From Clostridia bacterium UC5.1-2E3 (GTDB lineage Bacteria > Bacillota > Clostridia > Lachnospirales > Lachnospiraceae), in assembly GCA_001304875.1 (NCBI GenBank), contig BBZO01000020.1:1-64000 (forward strand): DNA of 64,000 nt, given 5' to 3'. Positions 47,190 to 57,291 of this stretch are shown piece after piece. The notes beneath the pieces are model-generated. The model was not told the DNA's origin and did not search any database. It worked only from the letters and a program-made list of their open reading frames with translations. The position numbers were made by a program, and so were the translations under genes. Within the stretch, counting starts at the first letter, position 1. Each line of letters opens with the position of its first letter.

Positions 47190-48599
47190 ATGAGCGATGA
47201 AAATAGATGGCAGAACGACACAGAGGATTATTACAATCAGAATTATTACCAGAGCGGTACGCAGGGCGGCGCATATGGCGGCGGGACCGGCACAGGCGGA
47301 CGGGACGATGACCCGAAGCGCAAATATTACCGCAAGGGCCATACGGCCAGATGGGCGGCGGGCATCGCGGCGGCGGCAGTCCTGTTTGGCATCGTGACCG
47401 GCGGAACCATCGGCCTGGTGAATCTGGCGGCGGACCGCATGGCGAACAGCAGCCAGGTGGAGCAGTCCGCGGAGGAGACGGAGAAGGCTTCGGAGACGGA
47501 GCCCCAGACCGAGGTTTCCAAAGACGCGTCCGACGGTGACGGAACGCAGGAGCAGGCGCCGGCCGTCATCGGCAACGATGTATCCGCCATCGTGGAGGAG
47601 GCCATGCCCTCCGTTGTGGCCATCCACAATAAGATTATCTACGAGAGCAATAACTTTTTCTTCGGCCCCCAGACCTACCAGGCGGAGTCCAGCGGCTCCG
47701 GCATCATCGTGGGGCAGAATGACGCGGAGCTTCTCATTGTGACCAACAATCACGTGGTTGAGGATACCACCGAGATGAAGGTGACCTTCATCGACGGAAC
47801 CAGCGTGGATGCAGCCATCAAAGGAACGGATTCCGAGTCTGACCTGGCCGTGGTGGCCGTACAGTTGGGCGACATCCCGGCAGAGACCCTGGAGCAGATC
47901 AAGACGGCCACGCTGGGAGATTCCGACGAGCTCAAAGTGGGCCAGGGCGTCATCGCCATCGGAAATGCACTTGGCTATGGACAGTCGGTGACCGTGGGCT
48001 ATGTAAGCGCACTGAACCGCGAGGTGACCACCGACGGCATCACCAGGACGCTTCTCCAGACCGATGCGGCCATCAACCCCGGCAACAGCGGCGGCGCGCT
48101 TCTGAATATGAAAGGCGAGGTTATTGGCATCAATGCGGCCAAGTATTCCTCCACCAACGTGGAGGGCATGGGCTACGCGATCCCCATTTCCTTCGCGCAG
48201 GATATTATCGAAGATCTGATGAACCGTTCCACGAAGCTTGAGGTGGCGGAGGACGACCAGGGTTATCTGGGAATCCAGCTCCAGAACATAGACCAGAGAA
48301 TGTCCGAGGCCTACGGAATGCCTCAGGGCGTGTATGTATATAAAATTGTTTCCGGCGGTGCGGCGGACAAATCAGACCTGCGGGAGCGGGACATCATCAC
48401 CAAGTTTGACGGCGAGACCGTGAGAACCGGCGACGATCTCCAGCAGCTGCTGACCTACTATAAGGGCGGCACCACGGTGACGCTGACAGTGCAGTCCCTG
48501 GAGGACGGGGCCTACGTGGAGCGCCAGGTGGACGTGACGCTGGATTACAAGAAGGATCACGTGAACGCGCCCCAGGATACCGGACAGGCCGGCGAATAA
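47190..48599 (+). CDS. htrA: HtrA/DegP-type serine protease
   Basis: Membrane-anchored S1C protease for envelope protein quality control, 469 residues, intact. A Gly/Tyr/Asp-rich cytoplasmic N-terminus (residues 1-48) precedes one membrane helix (about 53-77). The trypsin-like domain has catalytic His in VTNNHVVED, Asp in ESDLAVVAV and Ser in NPGNSGGALLN. A C-terminal PDZ domain (YLGIQLQNI, LRERDIITKFDG) recognises substrates. ATG 47190 follows gaaaggagc. Followed by a hairpin terminator, then the clpX paralogue. Confidence 0.96.
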   Translation: MSDENRWQNDTEDYYNQNYYQSGTQGGAYGGGTGTGGRDDDPKRKYYRKGHTARWAAGIAAAAVLFGIVTGGTIGLVNLAADRMANSSQVEQSAEETEKASETEPQTEVSKDASDGDGTQEQAPAVIGNDVSAIVEEAMPSVVAIHNKIIYESNNFFFGPQTYQAESSGSGIIVGQNDAELLIVTNNHVVEDTTEMKVTFIDGTSVDAAIKGTDSESDLAVVAVQLGDIPAETLEQIKTATLGDSDELKVGQGVIAIGNALGYGQSVTVGYVSALNREVTTDGITRTLLQTDAAINPGNSGGALLNMKGEVIGINAAKYSSTNVEGMGYAIPISFAQDIIEDLMNRSTKLEVAEDDQGYLGIQLQNIDQRMSEAYGMPQGVYVYKIVSGGAADKSDLRERDIITKFDGETVRTGDDLQQLLTYYKGGTTVTLTVQSLEDGAYVERQVDVTLDYKKDHVNAPQDTGQAGE

Positions 48600-48637
48600 A
48601 ATGAGATCACAAAAATAAAGGAATGCACCCTTCATGT

Positions 48638-48690
48638 AAGAGCCTCCGGCGGGCAGGAAGCACAGCCTCTTGTTTGCCGGGGGCTCTTGT
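48638..48690 (+). terminator. Hairpin after htrA
   Basis: Stem AAGAGCCTCCGGC (48638-48650) with GCCGGGGGCTCTT (48676-48688), one G-U pair, loop about 25 bases, followed by a poor T tract (TGTGTT). Probably a weak terminator between htrA and clpX. Confidence 0.6.
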
Positions 48691-48725
48691 GTTAAGATAG
48701 AGACATGCACAAGGAGGACAGAAAT

Positions 48726-50136
48726 TTGGACGATAAAGAGAAAGAATTAGCTGGGACGGAAAACAGCACAGACAGCACAGCCAGGGGAAACGGCGGCAGC
48801 GACGAGTACGAAAAATCTGCTACGTCTGCCGCCGGCCGGAGAGCAAGGCCGGCCCCATGATCACCATGCCCGGGGGCATGTGTTTCTGCCATGACTGTAT
48901 GCAGAAGGCCTTCGACTCGGTGACGAAGAACGGCCTGGATCTGTCCCAGCTTCAGAATATGCCGTACATGAACATGAATCTGAGCGATTTCGGCAATCTG
49001 AACCCGGTGAACACGGAGATTCCGAAGAAAAACCAGGTGAAGAAGCGAAAGGAAGCCCCCAAACCGGAGTTTGATTTAAAGGACATCCCTGCGCCCCATA
49101 TGATCAAGGCCAGGCTGGACGAGTACGTGATCGGCCAGGAGCGGGCGAAGAAGGCCATCTCGGTGGCGGTGTACAACCACTATAAACGGGTGTATGCGCT
49201 GACCGGCGGCAGTGCCGACGGCGTGGAGATCGAGAAGTCCAACATTCTGATGATCGGCCCCACGGGCAGCGGAAAGACGTATCTGGTGAAGACTCTGGCA
49301 CGCCTTCTGGACGTGCCGCTGGCGGTGGCGGACGCCACCTCGCTGACGGAGGCCGGGTATATCGGCGACGATATTGAGAGCGTGGTGTCAAAGCTTCTGG
49401 CCGCCGCTGACAACGACGTGGACCGGGCGGAGCACGGCATCATTTTCATCGACGAGATCGACAAGATTGCGAAGAAGAAGAACACCAACACCCGCGATGT
49501 CAGCGGCGAGTCGGTGCAGCAGGAGCTGTTAAAGCTTCTGGAGGGCAGCCGCGTGGAGGTGCCGGTGGGCTCCAACCAGAAAAACGCGCTGACCCCCATG
49601 ACCACGGTCAACACCGACCACATCCTGTTCATCTGCGGGGGCGCGTTCCCGGATCTGGAGGACATTGTGCGGGAGCGTCTGAATAAGAGCTCCTCCATGG
49701 GCTTTGCGGCCGAGCTTAAGGACCGCTACGACAAGGATCCGGATATTTTATCCCGCGCCACGACGCAGGATCTGAGGACATTCGGCATGATCCCGGAGTT
49801 TCTGGGGCGTCTGCCGATCCTGGTGACGCTGGAGTCTCTGACTGCGGAGCTTCTGGTGAAGATTTTAAAGGAGCCGAAGAATGCCATTTTAAAGCAGTAC
49901 GAGAAGCTTCTGGCCATGGACGAGGTGAAGCTCTCGTTCGAGGACGCGGCCCTGGAGTGGATCGCCGAGGAGGCATTGAAGAAGGAGACCGGAGCCAGGC
50001 GCTGAGGGCCATCATCGAGGATTTCATGCTGGATATCATGTACGAGATCCCCAAGGATCCCAATATCGGCTCCGTGCTCATCACCCGCTCCTATCTGGAG
50101 CGAAGCGGCGGCCCGCTTATCTCCATGAGAGACTGA
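48726..50136 (+). CDS. clpX: ClpX-type AAA+ unfoldase paralogue
   Basis: AAA+ unfoldase, about 470 residues, longer than typical ClpX (about 420). A hydrophilic 33-residue extension precedes the zinc-binding domain KICYVCRRPES...CFCHDCMQK. The ATPase has Walker A GPTGSGKTYLV, Walker B IIFIDEIDKIAKK and sensor region IPEFLGRLP. In place of the ClpP-binding IGF loop is SSMGFAAE. TTG start 48726 follows aaggagg. Losses near 48808 and 49999 break the frame; the restored end is SGGPLISMRD at 50136. No clpP or tig is adjacent, so this is probably a second clpX. Its stop directly abuts the convergent Csp-like gene stop. Confidence 0.9.
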
Positions 50137-51843
50137 TCACTGCTCGCGAAGCTGTATAAATGCATTGTATAGATTGAGCTGACCATAGCCCCATTCCCGG
50201 TTTGGATACTGGAACAGGGGCTTTCTCTCTGCCCCGCGGATTAAATAGGACTTGGCGGCGGAGGTGTTTAAGGCCAGGCAGTTGTTATTTGCCCGCGCCC
50301 AGGCCAGAAGATTGGCCGCCGCGCCCGCACAGAAGGCCGCGGCGGCGGAGGAGCCGGTGATGGAAGGAAGGCGCGTCCCGGCCCCGGACAGATTGATGTC
50401 CACGCCAGGGCCGCCAGGTCCGGCTTCACGGCTCCGGTGCGGGTGAAGCCCCGGCTGGAGTGGAGGTAGATGCTGCCGTTTAAATGATTGTAGGCCGCGA
50501 TGGTCAGCGGAAGGAACGCATTTCCCGGCTCTGTGATGGTGGTGTCCGGGTTGGGGCGCAGGAATACGGTGCCGTCGGAGATAAAGCCCCGCACCGGCAG
50601 CCACATGTGATATTCGCCGCGGATGGAGAAGGAGCGGAACACCCGGATCCGCCACAGCCCCGGCGCGGGATCCTCAAAGCGCATGATGATGGCCTGGCTG
50701 CCGGTGCCCGGCTCCGCCAGCAGATAGTTTACGTTTATGACGGTGGGCTCCAGAAGAAAGGCGATGCGGCTGGTCTGCCGGGAAGTGTAAGGGATGCGGT
50801 CGGCGTATTCCCCGGTGGGGAGATGAAGCCCACGGTGTAGAGATCCGGCTGACGTGCCCACAGCTCCACGGTGAAGCCTGTTTCCCCCGGCGCTACCCGG
50901 AGCTCCACGTCCTCGTAGCGGTCGGTCTCGGGGATGGCCCCCAGGTAGTGGTGGCCGTAGCCGGTCTCGTTGCCGGCGGCGATGACTGTGACGGTGCCGG
51001 CGGCCTGGCTGATGAAATTTAAGTAGTAGGCTAAGGGCGACGTGCCTCGTGGCTTCCCAGGTTGGTTCCCAGCCCGATGAGCAGGGTGAGGGGAAGATTG
51101 TGCATGGCGGCCATGCGCCGCAGGTAGAGAATCCCGGCCATGATGTCGTTTTCCTGGTAGGCCTCGGCGCCTTCGCGGACGCCGTAGAAATTCCTCAGAT
51201 ACTGCTTGGCGGGTTTCAGTTTCACGATTCCCAGAAAGCACTCCGGCGCGGAACCGGTGAAGCTCCCGTCGGGACTCTCCCCGCCGCCGCCAGATGGCCG
51301 CCAGCGCGCTGCCGTGGCCCGTGGAATCGGTGGAGGGGACGACGGTCCAGCGGTCCGGCGCGGCCAGGGCCCGGTTGATGTCGTCAGAGGAATAGGCCCG
51401 GCCGTAGTAGGGAGGGGCTCGGAGCCTCCGTTTTCATAGCCGGGGTAGGGGAGCGTCTGATCCCAGATGCCCAGGATCCGCGTGGTTTTGTCTGCGTTTT
51501 GAAAAATGGGATCGGTGTAGTCGATGCCGGTGTCCACGATGCCGATGAGCGTCCCCGCGCCCCGCTGGCTTAAGGCCGGCTGGCTGAAGGTGGAGAGAAA
51601 GCCCGCGGCCTCGGCGGCGGAGATGTCCAGGGGCGTGTAGAGCTTGGGGATGCCGTTGTAGGTGTGGCGCTCGATGGTGATGGGCTCGGCCTCGCTTAAG
51701 GGCATGTAGATGATGCCCAGGGTGTCGGTTAAGAAAAAGGAGCAGCTGTCGTCGGGAATCGGGATGACCGGCTGATCCAGGTTGTAGTAGCTGGCGATGA
51801 AATCGGCCACGTCCTCGGAGGCCGGATCGAAGGGACAGGACAT
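50137..51843 (-). CDS. S8 subtilisin-like protease, Csp-like
   Basis: Subtilase resembling clostridial CspA/B/C, which in germinating spores process the cortex hydrolase SleC. About 570 residues. Catalytic Asp is in GIVDTGIDYTDP, His in STGHGSALAA and Ser in SITGSSAAAAFCAG; the large insert between His and Ser (VIAAGNETGYGHHYLG, VELRVAPGETGFTVELW) is Csp-like. No signal peptide. Five or six one-base breaks occur, in the 51.28-51.43 kb region and near 51045, 50820 and 50415. Start chosen at ATG complementary to 51841-51843, preceded by gggag. A role in germination is inference. Confidence 0.85.
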
Positions 51844-51955
51844 AAAAAATCTCCCGGGGGGAACGCTTTTACTAATTATATGCACCTCCAAAACCCACTA
51901 GACGGGACGGCGAAAAAAGTGTAAAAATAGTAAAAAATGTGAAGGGCGGGATGGT

Positions 51956-52422
51956 ATGTTTTTTCTTGGAGCGATCGCAGCTTTAACTGGGACGGATTTA
52001 TATTTGAAAGAGTATTTTGAGAAGCGGGATCCGCGGATTTCCCCAGGGAGATGGAGGGGACGAAGGGCCTGGTGAAGCTCTACCGGAACCACAACGCCGG
52101 TTTCCCGTTCGGGTTTCTGAAGGAGAAGAAGGCGGTTGTCACCTACGTTCCGCTGGTCTTGACCTCCGCCGTGGGCGGCGCCATGACCTGGGTGATGACG
52201 AAGAAGGGGAATTTCCTCGAGAAGGCGGGCTTTGTGCTGGCGTTCAGCGGTGCGCTCAGCAACCTCACCGAGCGCCTTGCCAGAGGCTATGTGGTGGACT
52301 ATTTCAGCATCCAGAGGGGGCGTCTTAAGAACGTGGTGCTGAATCTGGGCGACGTCTATATTTTCGTGGGCGGAACCATTCTTCTGCTCAAGGAGCTGGC
52401 AGGTACCATAAAAAACAGGTAA
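51956..52422 (+). CDS. Signal peptidase II (LspA)-like protein with altered active site
   Basis: Four-helix membrane protein of the LspA family, about 155 residues, which normally cleaves prolipoproteins. Family motifs are NHNAGFPFGF, SGALSNLTERLARGYVVDYF and LNLGDVYIFVG. In LspA the catalytic pair is Asp in N-x-x-D-R and Asp in the later F-N-x-A-D motif. Here the first is Glu (NLTER) while the second Asp (NLGD) remains. One G lost near 52030 breaks the frame. ATG 51956 follows aagggcggg. It may be a divergent paralogue; the window contains several lipoproteins but a standard LspA is not in it. Confidence 0.82.
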
Positions 52423-52492
52423 TCATATTGACAGGCACTTACTGATAAGGTACAATCAGCAGTAAAATACATTGATTTAGGAGTTGATTTTT

Positions 52493-53780
52493 TTGGATTC
52501 AAGTGACGTCATACAGTTGCTTATACTTTTGATCCTTTTGTTGCTTTCTGCATTTTTCTCATCGTCTGAGACTGCGCTGACCACGGTGAATAAGATCCGC
52601 ATGCGGAATCTGGCCGAGGACGGCGACGGACGGGCCCAGACGGTTCTTAAGATCGTCGAGAACCCCGGCAAGATGCTCAGCGCGATCCTCATCGGGAACA
52701 ATATCGTGAACCTGTCCGCTTCCTCCCTGGCGACCACCCTGGCCATCGGGATCGGCGGCAATAAGCTGGTGGGTATTGCGACCGGTGTTCTGACTCTGCT
52801 CATCCTGGTATTTGGCGAGATCACGCCGAAGACCGTTTCCACGATTTCATCCGAGACCATAGCGCTCCGGTTTGCACGCCCCATCTATATCGTCATGTGG
52901 GTGCTGACCCCGGTGATTTTTATTGTGAATAAATTTTCCTATGCGGTGCTTTTTATCCTGCGCGTGGATCCCAACCGGAAGCAGGAGGGCATCACCGAGG
53001 ACGAGCTGCGCACCATCGTGGAGGTGAGCCATGAGGAGGGCGTCATCGAGTCGGAAGAGAAGAAGATGATCAACAACGTGTTCGATTTCGGCGACGCGGT
53101 GGCCAAGGACGTGATGGTGCCCCGCATCGACATGGCGTTCGTGGATGTGGAGTCCACGCGGGAGGAGCTTCTGGACATTTTCCGCGAGGAGAAGTACACC
53201 CGCTACCCCGTCTACGAGGACACCACCGACAATGTCATCGGCATCATCAACATAAAAGATATTTTCCTGGCCGACGGCGAGGAAGAGTTTGACTTGAGAA
53301 AATATCTCCGCCAGCTACTATACGTACGAGTTTAAGAAGGTCTCCGAGCTGATGCTGGAGATGCGCAAGGCCACCAGCAATATCGTCATCGTGCTGGACG
53401 AGTACGGCGCCACCGCCGGCCTCATCACGCTGGAGGACATGCTGGAGGAGATCGTCGGCGAGATCCGCGACGAGTACGACGAGGACGAGGAGGAAGCCTT
53501 CATCCGCATTTCCGAGAATGAGTATCTGGTGGAAGGCGCCATGAAGCTGGACGACTTAAACGACCGCCTGGACACGCATCTGGAGTCCGAGGACTATGAC
53601 TCCATCGGCGGCCTGGTCATCGGCCTTTTAGACCACCTGCCGGAGGAGGGCGAGGAGGTTACCTTCGGAAACCTGCGCCTGGTGGTGGAGAAGGTGGAGA
53701 AGAACCGTATCGATACGATCCATCTGTATATTCTGCAGGAGGAGGACGAGAGCGGGGAGGAAGCGCCTGCGGAGAAGTAA
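52493..53780 (+). CDS. CNNM/CorC (HlyC) family membrane protein with CBS domains
   Basis: Membrane protein of the hemolysin/CorC group, linked to Mg2+ or cobalt efflux. N-terminal DUF21 membrane domain (LSAFFSSSETALTTVNKIR, GNNIVNLSASSLATTL, FGEITPKTVS), then a CBS pair (VMVPRIDMAFVD, YTRYPVYEDTTDNVIGI, DEYGATAGLITLEDMLEEIVG) and a C-terminal CorC/HlyC domain. About 429 residues. A net one-base gain near 53320 breaks the frame between the two CBS motifs. TTG at 52493 has aggag ten bases upstream; an in-frame TTG nine bases earlier abuts that site and is less likely. Confidence 0.9.
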
Positions 53781-53802
53781 TAGAATTGGTTTTGGGAGAG
53801 AG

Positions 53803-53845
53803 AGCCGGGAATCCGTGAAGTTTTGTTATGGTTTCCTGGCTTTTT
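53803..53845 (+). terminator. Terminator of the CorC-family gene
   Basis: Stem AGCCGGGAA / TTCCTGGCT with one G-U pair around a 21-base loop, followed by TTTT. Confidence 0.75.
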
Positions 53846-53883
53846 AAGATACTGCCAATTTAATTTTTTAAATGGGAGGAAAT

Positions 53884-55217
53884 ATGTCGGAAAACCAAAA
53901 TATAGAGTGGAAAGAATCGTGGAGAGATGAGTATTTGAAGTGGATTTGTGGTTTTGCAAATGCTCAGGGCGGAAAAATATATATTGGAATGGATGATAAT
54001 GGCGTAGTTATTGGTGTGTCAGACAGTAAGAGACTACTGGAGGATATTCCCAATAAAGTTAGGGATATTCTTGGAATTATTGTGGATGTCAATCTGCTGA
54101 CAGAGAATGAAAAAGACTATATTGAAATACGTATTAACCCAAGCAGCTATCCGGTAAATTATAAGGGAGAGTATCATTATCGAAGTGGCAGTACAAAACA
54201 GCTTCTTCGCGGAGCTGTTTTAACAGAATTTCTTTTATCTAAAACGGGGTATAAATGGGATTCGGTTCCGGTTGATGACGTTACGGTCGAAGATCTGGAT
54301 AAAGAAAGTTTTGATATTTTTCGGCGGGAAGCTTTGCGAAGCGGCCGTATGACGGAAGCGGATCTTAATATGAGCAACGAACAGTTACTTAATAGTCTGG
54401 GACTTCTTGAGCGTGGCAAACTGAAACGGGCAGCAATTCTTCTATTTCATCGGAATCCGGAAAAATGGGTTACAGGTGCCTATATTAAAATCGGATATTT
54501 TGGTGAAGGATCTGATTTGCGTTATCAGGATGAAATTCATGGTTCCCTGTTTATACAGGCGGACAGGATCATAGAATTGATTTATTTAAAGTATATGAAA
54601 GCTGTGATATCTTATGACAATATGATAAGGATAGAAAAGTATCCTCTTCCAAAAGAAGGGGTCAGAGAGGCGGTATATAATGCGATTATTCATTCTAATT
54701 ACGCTGCGTTAGTTCCAATACAGATAAGGATTCATGAAGATGCTGTATATATTAGTAACGACTGTGTATTTCCGGTGGGATGGACGGTGGAAACATTGAT
54801 GGAGCGTCACCGTTCACAGCCATATAATCCCAATATTGCCAATGCTTTTTTAGGGCAGGATATGTGGAAACGTGGGGAAGAGGAATAGAAAAGATATGTG
54901 AGACGTGTATAAAGCATGGTGTTCCAAGACCGGAATATACTCTTCATTCAGAAGATATCATGCTTAAATTTATCCCTTTCATGAGTGCGAAAATACCAAA
55001 GGGACAAAATGGCACTTTGGATGGCACTTTAAACGGCACTTTGGAAGAAAAAATATTATATGTAATAAGCCAGAGCCCCCGTGTTACGCAGATGCAAATT
55101 GCACAGGAATTAAACTGTTCTGAGCGAAAAGTAAAGCGCCTTATGAAAAAGATGCAGGATGAGGGGAGTATTGAGCGTATTGGCGGGCGCAGATCTGGAC
55201 AATGGATTAAAAAATAA
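53884..55217 (+). CDS. AlbA_2 (Schlafen-type) ATP-binding regulator-like protein
   Basis: About 444 residues: N-terminal AlbA_2 domain (IEWKESWRDEYLKWICGFANAQGG broken across strands and IYIGMDDNGVVIGV), a GHKL-type ATPase region (REAVYNAIIHSNY, VETWGRGIEKI) and a C-terminal winged helix (TQMQIAQELNCSERKVKRLM). Such proteins bind nucleic acid and often accompany mobile or defence loci. One T lost near 54848 (gcttttttagg) breaks the frame. ATG 53884 follows gggagg. Base composition is clearly more AT-rich than the neighbours, with many A- and T-ending codons, suggesting transfer. Confidence 0.85.
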
Positions 55218-55225
55218 TATTTTCT

Positions 55226-55257
55226 GCCGCGGAGACAAATGCTTTCCGCGGCTTTTT
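55226..55257 (+). terminator. Terminator of the AlbA_2 gene
   Basis: Perfect stem GCCGCGGA / TCCGCGGC with an 11-base loop, followed by TTTTT. Confidence 0.9.
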
Positions 55258-55272
55258 CTTACTTCCCCTTTC

Positions 55273-55593
55273 TCACTTCCCGTCCCTCGTCAGCCTCCGC
55301 ACAACATTCATAATCAGCAGCAAATCATCATCATTCAATTTTGCCAGCTCATTGACTGCGGTCGCTAAAAGCGCCGAATTGTTGGACGACGTGTCAAAAA
55401 ACTGTGCGGGCGTTATGCCGAAGTAGTCGCAGATCTGCAGAAATTCCGTCATGGGCGGCAGGGAGCGGCCGGAGGAGATATTGTAGATATAGCTCCTGCT
55501 GCGTCCCAGATCATAGCTCATCTGATATTCAGATACTCCCTTCTCCAGCCGAAGCTGCGTAATGCGTTCTTTTATAAAATCCGGATCAAGCAT
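55273..55593 (-). CDS. Xre-family helix-turn-helix regulator
   Basis: Cro/CI-type repressor, 106 residues, intact. The helix-turn-helix spans about residues 5-60 (KERITQLRLEKGVSEYQMSYDL, SRSYIYNISSGRSLP) and FFDTSSNNSALL continues the family pattern of small clostridial Xre proteins. ATG complementary to 55591-55593 is eight bases after ggagg; the open frame extends further upstream without a ribosome site. It is divergent from a membrane-protein gene, with repeated operator-like sequences in the shared 180-base region, so it probably controls both. Confidence 0.88.
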   Translation of the reverse strand: MLDPDFIKERITQLRLEKGVSEYQMSYDLGRSRSYIYNISSGRSLPPMTEFLQICDYFGITPAQFFDTSSNNSALLATAVNELAKLNDDDLLLIMNVVRRLTRDGK

Positions 55594-55640
55594 GTCGATT
55601 ACCTCCAATCTAAGATTAAAGGAACAGTATTGCATAGTAT

Positions 55641-55706
55641 TCCAAAAATATACGCTGTATTTTCTTGAATAGTCCAAAAATATATGCTAAAATCCAAATA
55701 AATATG
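55641..55706. promoter_or_regulatory. Divergent promoter with repeated Xre operator candidates
   Basis: TCCAAAAATATACGCT (55641-55656) and TCCAAAAATATATGCT (55673-55688) are near-identical direct repeats 32 bases apart; a weaker third, TCCAAATAAATATG, starts at 55693. The second copy lies in the spacer of a good promoter toward the membrane-protein gene: TTGAAT (55665-55670), 17 bases, TAAAAT (55688-55693). Confidence 0.7.
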
Positions 55707-55771
55707 TTTGTTTATGCATAATTCATACAAACATATACGTCTATCGATCAAGCTGAAAAGGGGGAGTTTTA

Positions 55772-57216
55772 ATGAGTGATACCCGCTACTCGACAATGAC
55801 CTATCCCGCCATGATCTGGAGCCTGGTGGCCCTGGCGATCGGCGTGGAAAACTATCTGTTTTACTTCGGAGGGGAGGCGGCGCAGCCCGGTTTCCTGACC
55901 TCCCACATCAACCAGTTTATCTGTTTTTTCTTAAGCGGCGACTACAGCAATGAGATCGCGTCGGGGATTTCCGCGGTCCTGGTCATACTGATTGAATGGG
56001 CGCTGACGGCGCTGTATTACGGCTCTGAAAGCTATATAAGAGTACAGGAGTCGGGAAAAAATGTGAACCGGATGGCCATCTTGTCCACGCTGTGCTACAC
56101 CGCGGCCGGGCTGCCGCTTCTCATGCTTCTCTGGAAGCTCATCTGTCTTCTCGGGGCTTTGCTTGCGTCCTGGATCCCCGGACAGAATATGCTGGAGGCG
56201 TCGGCTGCCTGGGACCGGACCTATGCTTTTCTGGATCAGAAAAAGTTTCAGACCGCTTTTATCATATTGGTGGATCTTTTCATCCTCTGGCGCTTCATCC
56301 TTTTCAGGATTTTTCATAATCCTTTCGGAAAAGCGGGAATACGATACTGGGTCCCGACGGGAAAACATACAATCTCCCCTCGTCCTACCGGGCGGGCGTT
56401 ACCTGGCTTCTGGGAGAGGAGGCGGAAACCTATAAAAATTCTTTCCAGAACGAGCTGCACCGTCTTCTGTGGCTGACGGAGACGGCCAGACTGGGATACG
56501 AGCACGCCGAAAAACACCCGGACATATCGTGGACATGGATGAACGCGGTGTCAACCCACGACGGAGTGGCCAGCCTGAATCCGAAGTTTGCCACCGACAC
56601 CAAATGCGCCTCTGGCATTATCTGGAGCGACTTTTCCAGCCTGTGCATCCAGGCCATCGAGGGGTGGAAGTCCCGCGGTGACTGGGGGCGGGCCGTGTAC
56701 TGCGGTCAGATGCTGGCGGATATGGCGTATTCCATCGGCCTGTCGTGGCCGTACCGCAGTTCCATCGCCTATTATTCCTATGTGAAGGGAATCTTTGAGC
56801 TGCTCCTTGCCATCTGGGAAAATGGCCGGGGAGACGTAAAAGCGTCGCCCGGGAAACTGGCGGAATATACCGAAAAACAAAGGGTTTGGAAGACGCACGT
56901 CCACAAAGCCATCCTGAGTGGAGAGGAAATGATCGAGAAAGAAGCCGGCAGATCTGGTTCTTCCTCTTCTGCCTCCTCTTTCGCCGGGGCGGATGAATAC
57001 GACGATTCTTCCGTTTCCCCGCAGGAAGACGGCGGGACGGAAGCGCCCGCATTTCAATACCCGGAGACGATACGCTGGAGGGACGGGGACATCTGGAATC
57101 TGGATTTTGATTACGGCCTTGTGGCCATCTACCGGAATGCAGACACCGGGAAAAGCATCACGCTGGACCGGCTGGATATCCAGCGCCTGCAGGCTTCGGG
57201 GGACGCGTTTTTGTAG
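55772..57216 (+). CDS. Uncharacterised membrane protein with large soluble tail
   Basis: Not recognised. About 481 residues after correcting a one-base shift near 56335. The N-terminal 190 residues hold about four to five membrane segments (YPAMIWSLVALAIGVENYLF, GISAVLVILIEWALTALYYG, AAGLPLLMLLWKLICLLGALL, TAFIILVDLFILWRFILF). The remainder is predicted soluble: NTILGPDGKTYNLPSS, ETARLGYEHAEKHPD, then a low-complexity Ser/Ala/Asp stretch (about residues 390-430) and a short beta-rich end. ATG 55772 follows gggggag. It leads a run of surface proteins and is probably controlled by the adjacent Xre repressor. Confidence 0.7.
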
Positions 57217-57291
57217 GCTTTTGAAGACTGCGGGCTAAGACAGGAATACGAGAATAACCGGGCCCTGTGCCCGAAAAGGAGGAGAAATAGT

